Source: FEN-1219 sp963728995 (lineage in GTDB: Bacteria; Pseudomonadota; Gammaproteobacteria; Steroidobacterales; Rariloculaceae). From it: 64,000 bases of DNA. The notes beneath the pieces are model-generated. The model saw only the letters and a program-made list of their open reading frames with translations. It did not search any database and was not told where the DNA came from. The stretch spans positions 186,001 through 250,000 of the forward strand of contig CAVSMD010000005.1 in the NCBI GenBank assembly GCA_963728995.1, in the 5' to 3' direction. Position 1 is the first letter of the stretch. Each line of letters starts with the position of its first letter. Of the stretch, positions 35,389 through 45,612 are shown in pieces. Both the position numbers and the translations under genes were made by a program.

Positions 35389-37060
35389 ATGCGGCCCCGT
35401 AGCCACCTGCACAGCATTTACCGTCCGCTGGCCGGCTTGCTGCTGCTGGCATCGCAGCTGGCGTTCGGCCAAGGCCCCGAAGCCGTCGGCAACGAAACGG
35501 CGCCCGACCCGCGCGCCGAGCTCGAACGCCTCGGCGCCACGATTCGCGCTGTCAACATCACGGTCGACAACGTCTTCGATCTGAACAACCCGCAGGAGGA
35601 CAAGCGGCTATACCGGTGGGCGAACCGCGTGCATGTTCGAACGCGGCAGAACGTGATCGCGAACGTGCTGCTGTTCAAGGTCGGCGATTCTTTCAGCGTG
35701 CTGCAAATCGACGAAACGGCTCGCGCCTTGCGCGCGCGCGGCTATCTCGCCGATGCGAGCGTCGAGCCGCACGGCTACGACGCGGCCACGAACACCGTCG
35801 AGGTCGACGTCCGCGTGCGCGACTCCTGGACGCTGGCGCCCGAGCTCCGATTGAGCCGCAGCGGCGGCAAGAACAAATACGGCATCGGCCTGATCGACAG
35901 CAACGTGCTCGGCACCGGCAAGAAGGTGGCGGTGACGCACACCAGCACCGTCGATCGCAACGAGACGCTGCTCGGCTACAGCGACGCCAACGTGCTCGGC
36001 AGCCGCGTCCGCCTGAACGTCGTCGGCTCGGATGCCACCGACGGGCACCGTCGCGAGCTTGCGGCCGAGCGCCCGTTCTTCGAGCTCGACACGCGCTGGG
36101 CGCTCGGCGGCACCCTCCGCGACCAGCAGCGAACCGACACGATGTACGACCTCGGCGAGGAGATCGACGAGTTTCGCCACGATCTGCAGTCGCTGTCGCT
36201 GAGCGGCGGATGGTCGAGCGGTGCGAGCGGCAACCGCGTGCGGCGCTGGCTCTTCGGCGTGACGTCCGAGGAGAACACGTTCATGCCGACAGCGGCGACC
36301 CCGCAGCCGCTGCTCTTGCCGGCGGACCGCAAGCTCGTCTATCCATGGATCGGCTGGCAACTGCTCGAGGACGACTACCGCGAGATGACCGAGCTCAACG
36401 ACATGGGCCGCATCGAGGACGTGTCGCTCGGCTGGAACGTCCGCGCCACGCTCGGCTTCGCGCAACGAGCGCTTCGGCTCGGATCGCGACGCGACGCTGC
36501 TCGACACCTCGTTGCAGAAGGGCTGGGAGCCCGGCGGCTCGGGTCGGTTGCTGCTGCTCAGCGCCGGCGCGTCGACGCGCTTCGAGCGCGACGAAGACCA
36601 CGACACGCAGGTCGCCGCCGCCGCGCGCTACTACCGGCGCAACCTCGAGAAGAACCTGTTCTCCGTGAGCTTGGGTGCGCTCGTGACGCGCCGCCTCGAC
36701 GCCGAGAACCAGGTGCTGCTCGGCGGCGACAACGGCCTGCGTGGCTATCCGCTGCGCTACCAGGCCGGCGAGCGGTTCGCGATCTTGAGCGTCGAGGAGC
36801 GTTTCTTCACCGACTGGTATCCGTTCCGGCTGTTTCGCGTCGGCTACGCGGTGTTCGCGGACGCCGGTCGGGTCGGCGGCCGGGATCCGCGCGCAACGCC
36901 GAGCCTCGGCACGCTCTATGACGTCGGCATCGGCCTGCGGTTGACCTCGCCGCGCTCGAGCGGCCGCTCGGTCGTGCACATCGATCTGGCGTTCCCGCTG
37001 AACGGCGACCCTACGATCGACAAGAGGCAGCTCGTCGTCGAGACGAAAGGCTCGTTCTAG
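35389..37060 (+). CDS. Omp85/BamA-TamA-like outer-membrane protein, frameshifted
   Basis: About 556 residues. Signal peptide (LAGLLLLASQLAFGQ), a POTRA-like domain (VRTRQNVIANVLLFKVGDSF; ALRARGYLADASVEPHGYDA), then a 16-strand-type barrel (LAPELRLSRSGGKNKYGIGL; LLGGDNGLRGYPLRYQAGER with the conserved G-L-R-G-Y and RFAILSVEERFFTDW) and a C-terminal strand ending VETKGSF, with the terminal aromatic needed for BAM recognition. One frame break near 36465. With a single POTRA-like unit it is smaller than BamA or TamA; a role in assembly or secretion is inferred from family only. Confidence 0.85.
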
Positions 37061-37084
37061 TGCTGCTGTGTCACCGAATAAGAT

Positions 37085-37165
37085 TCTCGCAAAGGCGCGA
37101 AGGCGCCAAGCCGGAGAAGAATATCTTCTGCTTATCTTCCTTGGCGTCTTCGCGTCTTTGCGAGA
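37085..37165. repeat. Large imperfect palindrome with nested hairpin; bidirectional terminator
   Basis: A 26-base arm (37085-37110) and its near-perfect reverse complement (37140-37165) match at 24 of 26 positions. The 29-base loop has its own hairpin, AGAAGA-ATA-TCTTCT. The arms are built on CGCAAAGGCGC/CGCGAAGGCGCC units, like dispersed palindromic repeats known in many proteobacteria. A T7 run follows on the plus strand (about 37171-37177). It lies between two convergent genes and probably ends both transcripts. Confidence 0.75.
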
Positions 37166-37203
37166 GGACTATTTTTTTGACGCAGGTACTAGCTCGAAAG
37201 CCG

Positions 37204-37817
37204 TCAGAACGGCTGGCCGTCGATGTCGTGCGCGCCCGGCAGCGCTTTGATGCGGTTCAGCCAGCGCGTCACGTGCGGCCACTTGTCGGTGTCGTAGCCC
37301 GACACCTTCAGCATCGAGATCGGGTCCGAAGCAGGAGATATCGGCGATCGTCGGCCGGTCGAGCGCGAGCCAATCGCGCTTCGCGAGCTGGCCCTCCATG
37401 ATCTTCAAGATGTGGTCGCAGCGCGCATCGATCTCCTCATCGGAGACCTTGATCGCCTCCGGACGACGGACCTTCGCGCGCTTCATCCACGGACCCTGAT
37501 GCACCTCGTTCGCCGATTTCGACAGCCACTCCGCGACCTTCGCCTCGCCTTCCGCGTCCGCCGGCAACCAGCGGCCGGTCTTGTCGTACTTGCGCGCGAG
37601 GTACACGAGGCAGGCATGCGAGTCGGCCACGTTGAACTTGCCGTCCTCGAGCGCGGGCATCTGGCCGAAGGGGTTCAGCGAAAGAAACGGCTCGCGCTTG
37701 TGCTCGCCGCCGTACATGTCGAGCTCGACGAGCTCGTACGGCAAGCTCGAGCATCGACAGCAGCAGACGCACCTTGTAGCCGTTGATCGACGCTTTCGTG
37801 GCATGAACGCGAATCAT
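37204..37817 (-). CDS. Glutathione S-transferase family protein, frameshifted
   Basis: About 204 residues after two frame breaks. The thioredoxin-fold N-domain reads MIRVHATKASINGYKVRLLL then, after a break near 37745, LPYELVELDMYGGEHKREPF, LNPFGQMPALEDG and the GSH-binding VADSHACLVYLARKYD. The helical C-domain has VAEWLSKSANEVHQGPWM and WLALDRPTIADISCF. After a break near 37330 it ends VTRWLNRIKALPGAHDIDGQPF. It likely conjugates or reduces small electrophiles with glutathione; the Ser/Ala N-site variant is undetermined. Convergent with the Omp85 gene across the palindrome. Confidence 0.85.
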
Positions 37818-37879
37818 TGGGAGCTCGCCGGCGGACAATGGTGATGGCCGGACCACTCTATGGAGCCCTGGCAACAGCG

Positions 37880-39175
37880 TCAAATGGGCTCAGAACGTGC
37901 GGCCACGCCGACGGTGATGCGGCGGCTCGTGTAGCCGAACAGCGCGACGTTCGAATCGTTGTCGTCCCAGCGGTAGTCGGTGTTCAGCAGCCAGTTCGAC
38001 GCGCAGCTCGCGCCGCGCGGCCAAGGTCAGCTCCGTCGAGCTGCTCGTTGCGCGGCGTCGTCGACTCGTCGTAGCGGCTCGTTCGATACGAGAGCATGCC
38101 GTCCGTGAACCAGCGGCCGGTGAGTCCGTCGTGCCCAACCGACATGAGCCGCTCGCGGTCCGGCGATACGTTCGGGTCCGCGCGGTCCTGCGACTCGCGC
38201 TCGTAGCGCAACGCGCAGGCGACGATCCGCCTGGCTGCGCTCGAGGCTCGAGGCGCAACGCGCTCGCGGTTGCCGGCGACGAAGGCGAAGCGCGTCGTCG
38301 GCGCTTCGATGTCGTCGTAGAGGAACCGCGCGTCGAACGCGAGACGTTCGCCGAAGGTGCGCGTGGCACGCAACTGCGCGCCCAGCGTCCGCTCGAACGT
38401 CGTCACCGTCGAGCGTGGAGCTCGCGAAGCTCGGACCCGCTTCCAGCCGCCACGCGTCGCCCGCTGCCCAGGAGAACGCAAGCATCGATCCGTAGCGAGT
38501 CCTGGTCGAAGACTGCCGAATCGGCATAGCGGACCACGTAACCGCTGAAATCGACGTGCAGCGGCACGCCGGGTCGAGGGCCGCAGGCGTCGCGTAACCC
38601 AGCAGCTCCGTCAGGGGGCTCGCGGCGGCTATGTTGGCGGGCAGGCTCAGCTGGTCGACCAGCGCGACGTTGTCGTCGTGGCCGGCCGCCGCGCTGAAGT
38701 AGCCGCTGCCAAGCGCGCGCGGGCCGTCGGCTTCGCCCCGACGCCGAGCTCCTCGAGCGCGCTGGCGGCCAAAGCGGCCAGCCGCTCGTCGCCGCCGGCG
38801 CGCGCGCTCGTGAGCGCGGCGATCGGCCGTCGTCGCGACGCTGCAGCTTCAGGAGCGCGAGGCCGCGGTTGTACTCGGCCAGCGCGCGAAACGAAGGGAA
38901 GCGCTGCGCGAGCGCCCCGAACGTGGCTTCGGCGGCCTCGTAGTCGCCGACGCGGTACTGGCAGACGCCGATGTTGTACTCGAGCGCCGGCGGTGTCCGC
39001 GCCCCGCGCCCGCGCGTCCTGGAAGAAACTCAAGCGCGCGCGGGAAATCGCCCTGCTGAAACGCCGCCGTGCCAGCCGCGAAAGGATCTGGCGGCTGCGC
39101 GTGCGCGACACCGCCGGCAGCCAGCAACACCACGAGAGCATGCCGCCAACGACGCCGGCGAGCGATTTGGGCCAT
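37880..39175 (-). CDS. TPR protein with outer-membrane barrel, heavily frameshifted
   Basis: About 430 residues in repaired form. Signal peptide (RHALVVLLAAGGVAHAQ), then TPR-like repeats (FAAGTAAFQQGDFPRALEFF; YNIGVCQYRVGDYEAAEATF; FPSFRALAEYNRGLALLKLQ), then barrel strands (SYRTSRYDESTTPRNEQL; WLLNTDYRWDDNDSNVALFG; TSRRITVGVAARSEPI). At least five frame breaks (about 39010, 38825, 38700, 38570-38400, 38010), so the reading is approximate. It resembles TPR-plus-barrel surface-protein or polysaccharide export factors. Last gene of the ECF sigma operon, so possibly its envelope target or sensor. Confidence 0.6.
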
Positions 39176-39299
39176 GAAGAACCGCAGGCAAGCCTTCGAT
39201 GCCTGGAGTGTAAACGGTCCCCGGGCAAGGGCCGTGCGGGACGGCGTTCTCAGGGCTTTTGCGGAGGCGTCGGCACGTTGTCGGGCGGACCCGGCGGCG

Positions 39300-39705
39300 T
39301 CACCGGCCGTCGGCCGGCGGACCGGAGGGATGATCGTCGCTACGACCGGCATTCTCGCGATTCTCGTGCGCCTGCTCGGCCACCTCCTGGCCGAACTGTC
39401 GGCCGAGCTCGCGCGCCTCGGCGGCCTTCTCGAGCCCCTCGCCCTTGCCATGCTCGGCGCCGGGCAGCTCATCCGGGCGCTTGCCCTCGGCGGCGCTCGG
39501 GCCCGGCGCGCTCGGCAGCTCGATGTGCCGCGTGATCTCCGCAGCGTCGGCCGCCTTGTCCGGCAGCAACGTCATCGTGATCTCGAGCCGCTCCGCCGCG
39601 CGTTCCGGAGCCCTTTCTCCTGCGCGAGCCGCAGGGCGCGGACGCAGCCGCGCTCGCCAGCCCGAGAACCGCTACCGTGATCGCAATTGGCTTGAACATC
39701 GTCAT
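39300..39705 (-). CDS. Small exported Glu/Ala-rich protein, frameshifted
   Basis: About 134 residues. Signal peptide (MTMFKPIAITVAVLGLASAA), then after a frame break near 39620 a charged, probably unstructured or helical region: RLEITMTLLPDKAADAAEIT, RHIELPSAPGPSAAEGKRP, GKGEGLEKAAEARELGRQFG. No family recognised. It lies between the anti-sigma factor and the TPR-barrel gene and is likely in the same operon, so it could be a periplasmic partner of either. The C-terminus may continue past the stop by another break into a Pro-rich tail (near 39245-39300). Confidence 0.5.
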
Positions 39706-39774
39706 GCCTCGAAAAGCTCGTCGCCTATCCCGTACACGGATGAATCATCGATCGGTTCCCGAAATTTCGATCGA

Positions 39775-40455
39775 TTAGGTCAAACGGCCGACGGCCGCGC
39801 CGCGCGTGGACGCCGGTTGGCCATGCCGCGTCATCGGTCGTCTGCACGTCGACGACGAAGGCCCGACGCTTGTCGCCGTGCTGAACTTCGACCAGGACCT
39901 GACCGCCGTTCGGCCCGAGCGCGACGAGCGGCAGCGTCAGCTGGTTCACGCCGCGGTCGAGATCCGTCGTCCAGCGCAGCTCCGCTGCTCGGCGAACCCC
40001 TGCAAGCCGACCGCGCCGGTCAGCACGACGTGGATCTCGGCGCCCATGAGCTCCACCGGGGAATCGAGCGCCACGTTCACGGCACGAACCTCGTGCAACA
40101 GCAAGCCGCACCTGCGGATTCGCCGCGGCTCGACGTGGGCCGATTGCGGCTGCAGCCACCACGCCGTGACGACCATGGCGACGCTCGCGGCGAGCGCACC
40201 GCCTACGACCGTCGCCGAGCCAGAAACCGCGCCCGCGCTCAGCATCGGCGGCAGCGGTTGCACTGCGCGCAGCAGGGCGCGCTCGAAGGCGCCTTCGGCC
40301 AGGCGCGGGACCGGCTGGGCGCGCTCGAGCTCGAGCGCGACGAGCGCCTGCCTGCGCCGCCTGGCACATGCTCGCACTCGGCAAGATGCTCGCAGCGCCG
40401 CGCCGAGCGGCACGGTGCCGGTCCGCAAATCCTCGATGACGTCTTCGCACTTCAT
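39775..40455 (-). CDS. Zinc-finger anti-sigma factor, frameshifted
   Basis: About 226 residues. The N-terminal cytosolic zinc-finger region (MKCEDVIEDLRTGTVPLG, then HLAEC in the shifted frame near 40385, followed by a further Cys) fits the H-x3-C-x2/3-C anti-sigma motif. One TM segment (GGALAASVAMVVTAWWL) follows, then a periplasmic part (VRAVNVALDSPVELMGAEIHV; after a break near 39960, DRGVNQLTLPLVALGPNGGQ). It starts three bases after the sigma stop, the standard arrangement. It should bind and hold the ECF sigma until an envelope signal releases it. Confidence 0.72.
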
Positions 40456-40458
40456 CGC

Positions 40459-41059
40459 TCAGCTCCTCGATCCCGGACCACGGCGTCGGTCGTAGCCGCG
40501 TCGCCGCTGCAGCAATCTGCCGAGCCGCACACGGGCGCGGTGCAAGCGCGACTTCAACGTACCGTTCTTCAGGCCCGTGAGCTCCGTGAGCTCCGCGAGC
40601 GAATATCCTTCCACGTCGTGCAGCGCCAGCAGAGCACGCTGCTCCTGATCCGAGATGCTGCCACGCCCGATGTCAAGCGCCGCCGCGTGATCGCGCGCTC
40701 GGTCTCGTCGACGGGACTCGGCCGATCGCATACCAACGATTCCGAGTCGACGTCGTCGATCGACGCGACGTGCTTGCGCTCGTAGCGCCGCGCCGCAGTC
40801 GACGAACAGCCGGTAGAGCACCCGCAGCAGCCAGCCGCGCGGCTGCTCGAGCCGCTCGAGCTCCGCAAGCCGCGGAAACGCGCGAGCGCACACTTCCTGG
40901 GCGAGGTCCTCCGCATCGTGCACCGAGCGCGTCAGACGGTAGGCGACGCGATACAACAGGTCGTAGTGCGGCTGGACGATCGCCGCAAAGCGCGTCTCCG
41001 GCGGTGCCCCGTCCCTCGATCACCGTGAGCGAAGGCGTCTTTGGCTGCGTTGCGACCAT
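40459..41059 (-). CDS. ECF RNA polymerase sigma factor, frameshifted
   Basis: About 200 residues. Region 2: LLYRVAYRLTRSVHDAEDLA, QEVCARAFPRL. Linker: VASIDDVDSESLVCDRPSPV. Region 4: QRALLALHDVEGYSLAELTE, LTGLKNGTLKSRLHRARVRL. Frame breaks lie near 41000, 40790 and 40690, but all promoter-binding elements survive. Start ATG 41059 (MVATQPKTPSL) is chosen to include the short N-terminal arm. It heads an operon with the anti-sigma factor, a small exported protein and a TPR-barrel protein. Divergent from the DUF4382 gene, which may be in its regulon. Confidence 0.85.
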
Positions 41060-41271
41060 GGGTCTCGACAAGGTCTCACCTTCTATACACGTGTGGATCG
41101 CGGTTTCCGTTCCCACCTTAGCGCGCGCCAGCCTCGAGCGGGCCGAGCGGCGTACCGCCGCCCGAGGAGGTCTAGAGAATTATGTCAAGTCCGTGCAACC
41201 GAAGCCTGGCTGAGCCGTGTTGCATGTCTGAGGTCGACGACGACCTCTCGCGGATCACAAGGAGCTCGAGC

Positions 41272-42237
41272 ATGAAACGGACGCAGATTCTGCCGCTCAC
41301 GGTCGTTGGTCTCGGCGGGCCTTCTGGCCGGCTGCAGCGGTGGCGGCGGCGGCGGTGGCTCGAGCCAGGGCTCGACGCTGAGCATTTCCCTCATGGACGC
41401 CCCGGTGGACGGCGTCACGGCGGTCTACGTGAAGATCACGAGCGATGTGGATCAAGCCGACAGGGCAGCGGTCCGGCCGTGCAGCTGCCGATGCCGAACG
41501 GCCCCATGACCGTCAACATCATGGGGCTCACGGACAAGAATGCGGCGATCCTCGTCGACGGCGCCGCCATCGAGGCCGGCGTCCTACGAGTGGATCGCGA
41601 TGGACATCGCCGCGGAGCGCAACGTCGCGCGATTCCTACGTCATCACCGCCACCGGCGGCGAGGAGGAAGTCGAGACCGACTTGAGCGTGCCGAGCGGCC
41701 GATTGCGACTCGTCAGCGGCTTTACCGTCCCCGAGAGCCAGGCCGTGAAGCTGCTGTTCGACTGGGACATGCGCAAGGGCCTGGTCTATCCGCCCGGCCA
41801 GCACCAGTACTTCCTGAAGCCGGCGTTCCGAATGCTCGATGTCACGGCGTACGGCGTGCTGCAGGGCACGATCTCGCACACGTGGGTCGAGGACTCACGG
41901 CGAATCACTGCAACGACGACGACCCGTGCGGGCATGGATCTACGACGTCGGTAACGTCGTGTACGTGTTCGCCGGCCACGGCGCGACGGTCGACGATATC
42001 GACGGCACGCGACGATCCGATCGCCACGGTCGATGCCACGCTCGATCCGGCCACCGGGCGATTACGTCTACCGGACGCGTGCTCGATCCCGGCGACTACA
42101 CGGTGGCCTTCACCTGCCAGGGCGCCAACGACGACGCCCGCGCTCGCGGACGACATGCTGACGTTCGGCTGGCACCGGGCGTCGACATCACGAACACCGG
42201 CGACGTCTCGACCGTGGATTTCCCGGCGATCCCATAG
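41272..42237 (+). CDS. DUF4382 lipoprotein, multiply frameshifted
   Basis: About 310 residues when repaired. Lipoprotein signal ending LLAGCSGGGGGGG, then the DUF4382 domain: TLSISLMDAPVDGVTAVYVK, GPMTVNIMGLTDKNAAILVD, EAGSYEWIAMDIAAERN, TVPESQAVKLLFDWDMRKGL, QHQYFLKPAFRMLDVTAYGV. A second beta-domain follows (VLDPGDYTVAFTCQGANDD). At least six breaks occur (about 41320, 41450, 41580, 41630, 41905, 42010-42160), the densest in the window. AAGGAG lies seven bases before ATG 41272; a 7-bp hairpin (41230-41247) is in the leader. Function unknown. Confidence 0.72.
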
Positions 42238-42282
42238 CTCAAGCAGCGGCTGGCGCAGAGCGTGGCGCCGCCGTTGTCCTTC

Positions 42283-42310
42283 AAGCCCCGCTTAAGCGGG
42301 GCTTTTTTTT
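42283..42310 (+). terminator. Rho-independent terminator after the DUF4382 gene
   Basis: A perfect 22-base palindrome, AAGCCCCGCTTAAGCGGGGC plus TT, runs directly into a T8 run ending at 42310. It lies 46 bases after the DUF4382 stop and before the typA promoter. The A-rich/T-rich flanks are asymmetric, favouring plus-strand termination. Confidence 0.9.
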
Positions 42311-42353
42311 AGCTTTGCCAGTCGGTTAGGCTGGTATTGCAGGTCGCGCACCG

Positions 42354-42359
42354 TATAAT
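42354..42359 (+). promoter_or_regulatory. -10 element upstream of typA
   Basis: A perfect TATAAT at 42354-42359, 28 bases before the typA ATG. No good -35 lies 16-18 bases upstream (the best nearby are CTGGTA and TTGCAG with wrong spacing), so the match is partial. Confidence 0.45.
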
Positions 42360-42387
42360 GCGCGCCTTTTCCCCGACGCCCCCGACC

Positions 42388-44214
42388 ATGTTTCCCAAGG
42401 AACGGCTGCGAAACATCGCGATCATCGCGCACGTGGACCACGGCAAGACCACGCTGGTCGACAAGCTGCTGCAGCAGTCCGGCTCGCTCGACGCGCGCAC
42501 GGTGCTGCCGGAACGCGCGATGGACTCGAACGATCTCGAGCGCGAGCGCGGCATCACGATTCTCGCCAAGAACACGGCGATCACCTGGGGCGAGTGGCGG
42601 ATCAACATCGTCGATACACCGGGCCATGCGGACTTCGGCGGCGAGGTGGAGCGCGTGCTGTCGATGGTCGACGGCGTGCTACTGCTCGTCGACGCCGTCG
42701 ATGGGCCAATGCCGCAGACGCGCTTCGTCACGCAGAAAGCCTTCTCACGCGGCTTCACGCCGCTGGTCGTGATCAACAAGATCGATCGCGACGGCGCCCG
42801 CCCCGACTGGGTGCTCGATAAAACGTTCGATCTGTTCGATCGCCTCGGCGCGAGCGACAAGCAACTCGACTTCCCGGTGATCTACGCCTCCGCGCTGAAG
42901 GGCTACGCCGGCACGAGCACCGAGGTTCGCGAGGGCACGATGCAACCGCTGTTCGAGGCCATCGTGAAGCACGTGCCGCCGCCGCCGGTCGAGACCGACG
43001 GCCCGTTGCAGCTGCAGGTGTCGAGCCTCGACTACAGCTCCTACGTCGGGCTCCTCGGCATCGGTCGCGTGACGCGCGGCATCGTCAAACGCAACATGCC
43101 CGTCACGGTGGTGCAGCGCGACGGCACCGAGCGCAGCGCGCAGCTCATGGAGCTCTACGGATTCGAGGGGCTCGAGCGCAGATCGATCACCGAGGCCGGG
43201 GCCGGCGACATCGTGGTGTTCAGCGGCATCGACGACTTGCAGATCTCCGATACGGTCTGCGCGCGCGGCGTTCCAGCCGCGTTGCCCACGCTCAAAGTCG
43301 ACGAGCCCACGATCACGATGACCTTCCAGGTCAACAAATCGCCATTTGCCGGCAAGGAAGGCAAGTACCTGACTAGCCGCCAGATCCGCGAGCGGCTCGA
43401 CCAGGAGCTCAAGCACAACGTGGCGCTGCGCGTCGAGGCGCTGGACGACCCCGATAAATTCCGCGTCTCGGGCCGCGGCGAGCTGCATCTGTCGGTGCTA
43501 ATCGAGACGATGCGCCGCGAGGGGTACGAGCTCGCCGTCTCGCGTCCCGCCGCCATCGAGAAGACCGTCGGCGGTGCCGTTCACGAGCCGTGGGAGCAGC
43601 TGACGGTCGACTTCGCGGAGCCGTACCAGGGCGCCGTCATGACGCGGCTCGCGGAGCGCAAGGGCGAGCTCGTGGCCATGCTGCCCGACGGCCGCGGCCG
43701 TGTGCGGCTCGACTACCGGATTCCGGCCCGCGGGCTCATCGGTTTTCGTACCGAGTACCTCACGTCCACGGCGGGCACCGGCCTGCTGTATCACATCTTC
43801 GACGGCTACGCGCCGCGCGCGAGCGGCTCGATCGGGCAACGCATCAACGGCGCGCTCGTGTCGACCGTGCAGGGCAAGGCGCTCGCGTATGCGCTCTTCA
43901 ATCTGCAGGAGCGCGGCGCACTGTTCATCGGCCATGGCGTCGAGGTGTACGAAGGCATGATCATCGGCATCCACAGCCGCGACAACGACCTCATGGTGAA
44001 CCCGACGAAGGGCAAGCAGCTCACGAACGTGCGCGCCGCGGGCTCCGACGAGAACATCATCCTGACGCCGCCGATCCGCTTCTCGCTCGAGCAGGCGCTG
44101 GAGTTCATCGACGACGACGAGCTCGTGGAGGTCACCCCGACGAGCATCCGGCTGCGCAAGCGATTCCTCACCGAGAACGAGCGCAAGCGCGAGTCGCGCA
44201 GGGCCGCCGGCTGA
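42388..44214 (+). CDS. typA: Translational GTPase TypA/BipA
   Basis: 608 residues, the usual length, intact. Ribosome-associated GTPase used in 50S assembly and stress or cold growth. GTP-binding motifs: G1 AHVDHGKTTL, G2 region ERGITILAKNTAI, G3 DTPGHADFGGEV, G4 NKIDRDGARP. These are followed by domain II, the EF-G-like domains III and V (VSGRGELHLSVLIETMRREG), and the TypA-specific C-terminal domain (MIIGIHSRDNDLMVNPTKGK; LTNVRAAGSDENIILTPP). Start MFPKERLRNIAIIAHVDHGK at 42388. It serves as a good marker gene for phylogeny. Confidence 0.97.
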   Translation: MFPKERLRNIAIIAHVDHGKTTLVDKLLQQSGSLDARTVLPERAMDSNDLERERGITILAKNTAITWGEWRINIVDTPGHADFGGEVERVLSMVDGVLLLVDAVDGPMPQTRFVTQKAFSRGFTPLVVINKIDRDGARPDWVLDKTFDLFDRLGASDKQLDFPVIYASALKGYAGTSTEVREGTMQPLFEAIVKHVPPPPVETDGPLQLQVSSLDYSSYVGLLGIGRVTRGIVKRNMPVTVVQRDGTERSAQLMELYGFEGLERRSITEAGAGDIVVFSGIDDLQISDTVCARGVPAALPTLKVDEPTITMTFQVNKSPFAGKEGKYLTSRQIRERLDQELKHNVALRVEALDDPDKFRVSGRGELHLSVLIETMRREGYELAVSRPAAIEKTVGGAVHEPWEQLTVDFAEPYQGAVMTRLAERKGELVAMLPDGRGRVRLDYRIPARGLIGFRTEYLTSTAGTGLLYHIFDGYAPRASGSIGQRINGALVSTVQGKALAYALFNLQERGALFIGHGVEVYEGMIIGIHSRDNDLMVNPTKGKQLTNVRAAGSDENIILTPPIRFSLEQALEFIDDDELVEVTPTSIRLRKRFLTENERKRESRRAAG

Positions 44215-44259
44215 GCCGGACCGTCGGCGCGGCCGCGTCCCGCGCTCGACCCAGCCACC

Positions 44260-45439
44260 TCAGACGCGCTTGCCCGCGAGCACCGTGCCGGCCGGAAACA
44301 ACCGCTGCTTGCCCTTGATCTTGTTGTCGTAGTTATCGACGAACTCGAACTCCCCGTCGCGCAGCTCGAGCAGCGCGACGTCGGCGACGGCACCCAAATT
44401 CAACGTACCGCGATCGCGGAACGCGGGGAACGTATGCGCGGCGTTGACCGTGGCGCAGGCAATCGCCTCCGGCACCGACATGCCGAAGCCGAAGAGCTTC
44501 GACATGCAGTTCGGCAGGTCGACCACGCCCGTCGTCTTGCTTTCGACGCCCCAGTCCGTCGAGAACGTATCGGGCCAGAAGCCGGCCTGCATGATCTGCT
44601 CGACGACGTCCCAGCGCATGTGGCCGATGCGGCCATTACCGACGTCGAACCACACGCCGCGGCGACGCGCGGCGAGCACCTCGGGCAAGATGCGGCCTTC
44701 GTCGTCGACGATGGCGTTCGGCGGCGGCGCGAACATGTGCGTGACCACGTCGCCCGGCTTCAACAGGTCGAGCAACCGCGGTAAGCGGCGACGCCGTCTG
44801 CCCCATGTGGATCATGACGGGCAAACCGAACGCGGTCGCAACCTGTTGCGCGCGGCGCAGCACCTCGACGTCGTCGGCCGACACGCCTTTCGTGAGCCGC
44901 GCTTTGATGCCGACGATTAGATCGCGATGCGGCTCGATCGCCGCGCGCAACGCGCCCGTGTCCGCGCGCTTCAGGTCCATGGTGTCGCCGTCCTGCTGGA
45001 TCCCCGCACGACCGACGTTGATCAGCAGTCGGCCGAGCTGCGGCGAGGCGCGCGCAACCGCGAGCGCCTCGTCGATGCCGTCGGCGCCCTGGGAGCCGGC
45101 GTCGAGCCATGCCGTGACGCCGTCGGCGAGCACCATTCGCGGCCCATCGCTGGTGCGGGCCGCGTGCGTATGAATGTCGATCAACCCCGGCACGACGAGC
45201 TTGCCGCGCGCATCGATCGTCGCGGTTGCCGCGCCTGCAATGCCGGATTCCACCGCCGCGATCCGCCCCGCTGCGATCGCCACGTCGCGGATGCCGTCGA
45301 GATGCAGCGAAGGATCGATCACGCGACCGCCCTTGATCACGAGGTCGTACGGCGGTGCGGCGGCGAACGCGCGCGACCCGAACGCGGCGGCTGCGGCACC
45401 GGCCGCGGCCACCGAGCAAAACTCACGTCGATTCAGCAT
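44260..45439 (-). CDS. Tat-exported amidohydrolase/deacetylase-like metalloenzyme, frameshifted
   Basis: About 392 residues. The N-terminus MLNRREFCSVAAAGAAAAAF is a twin-arginine-type signal. Then comes the amidohydrolase opening YDLVIKGGRVIDPSLHLDGI, the metal motif GLIDIHTHAART, GVTAWLDAGSQGADGI (where a metal Cys or Lys ligand is expected), VGIKARLTKG, VMIHMGQTASPL, and after a break near 44785 HMFAPPPNAIVDDEGRILPE, DVGNGRIGHMRWDVVEQIM and WPDTFSTDWG. The pattern fits the cyclic-imide/dihydroorotase-like 'deacetylase' subfamily. Substrate unknown. Convergent with typA. Confidence 0.83.
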
Positions 45440-45612
45440 GAGCCACCCCCGTCGTCGAGCTCGCGACGATGGTGCTGCGTGGCGGCCGCGCGCGTCAACA
45501 CGCGCGCGGCCCGGTGCAGCGAATCGAGCAGTGCCGGCGAGTCTGTCGGCTACTACGTATGGCTGCGCCGCGGAGGCCCGTGAATACTGCGCTCCGAAGG
45601 AGCCCACCCCGC

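Noticed and set aside
41272..42237. Calling the DUF4382 gene a decayed pseudogene
   Set aside because: Breaks are single-base shifts with motifs conserved throughout; the same kind of break occurs in many housekeeping genes here, favouring sequence error.
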